In this document: positions 24,496 through 24,706 of the stretch, in pieces
Numbering within the stretch: position 1 is the first letter of the stretch
Layout: each line of letters begins with the position of its first letter
Source of the DNA: an uncultured Muribaculaceae bacterium
GTDB lineage: Bacteria; Bacteroidota; Bacteroidia; Bacteroidales; Muribaculaceae
Direction: 5' to 3'
Length of the DNA: 24,706 nt
NCBI GenBank assembly: GCA_902494515.1
Contig: CABUTS010000043.1
Span: 1 to 24,706, forward strand
Notes under the pieces: generated by a model
Seen by the model: only the letters and a program-made list of their open reading frames with translations
Databases searched by the model: none
What the model was told of the DNA's origin: nothing
Program-made: the position numbers and the translations under genes

Positions 24496-24706
24496 ACCTG
24501 CCCACTCCAGTTAAAAAAGCCTTATTCAAGACAAAACCTTGCAACCATCTACAAAATTAGCCAAAACTCCCCTCACTACCAAGAAAACCTCCCTCAAAAA
24601 TCCTTAATTCCCCCAATTTTTTTCATCCCCTCCTCCCCCATCCTCCTCTCCCCTGTTCGCCCCCCTCTCCCACCCCTCTTTTTCGCTCCCCAACCTCTCT
24701 TTTTCG
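24496..24706. other. Gene-free, pyrimidine-rich end of the window
   Basis: No credible coding region, RNA gene or strong hairpin is seen upstream of the recA promoter. From about 24590 the plus strand is C/T-rich with repeated CTCTTTTTCG units near the end. It resembles the tracts at 1-78 and 18409-18462 and may lead into another repeat outside the window. Confidence 0.5.

Overview
The window looks like a chromosomal segment of a GC-rich member of the Bacteroidales, most likely Muribaculaceae or a close relative. Promoters carry the Bacteroidetes -7 element TAnnTTTG (upstream of acrA, lpxA, the DUF5715 gene, the aminotransferase and recA). There are no strong Shine-Dalgarno sequences. Lipoprotein signals end in SC, a BspA-like leucine-rich-repeat protein ends in a type IX-like C-terminal domain, and the housekeeping proteins have Bacteroidales-type sequences. 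Genus level cannot be fixed from the sequence alone.

Layout. 1-428: gene-free leader with a dispersed repeat, two strong hairpins, a 16-bp palindrome and a promoter. 429-6525: tripartite RND efflux operon (acrA-acrB-tolC), closed by a strong terminator. 6644-7564: a 43-bp tandem duplication, a consensus promoter and a solitary divergent lpxA. A 23-bp-stem bidirectional terminator separates this from a minus-strand BspA-like protein (7668-9197). Divergent from that, at 9384-13711, a DUF5715 lipoprotein and a large AsmA-like protein form an envelope-related pair. 13779-23038: a same-strand housekeeping run, namely class I aminotransferase, tyrS, lipid kinase, nadA, leuS and metK. The recA gene (23191-24378, minus) converges on metK. 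The last 230 bases hold the recA promoter and pyrimidine-rich DNA without a gene.

How the genes fit together. The first half is envelope-centred: drug or bile-type efflux, lipid A-type acyl transfer, AsmA-like lipid or outer-membrane homeostasis, a possible peptidoglycan-active lipoprotein and a secreted LRR protein. The second half is core metabolism and translation (Tyr and Leu charging, NAD and SAM synthesis) plus recombination.

The least explained material is non-coding. Two spacers (aminotransferase-tyrS and leuS-metK) carry six copies of a small REP-like hairpin whose stems change in a compensated way. A separate composite repeat (pyrimidine tract, A/T palindrome, TGCGCCGAGCTTTAGCGA) occurs before acrA and before leuS. 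Protein-level oddities are two extra predicted membrane segments in AcrB, an Ala/Ser/Cys-rich insertion in LeuRS, a divergent LpxA active-site neighbourhood, and an M15-peptidase-like zinc-ligand pattern in the DUF5715 protein.
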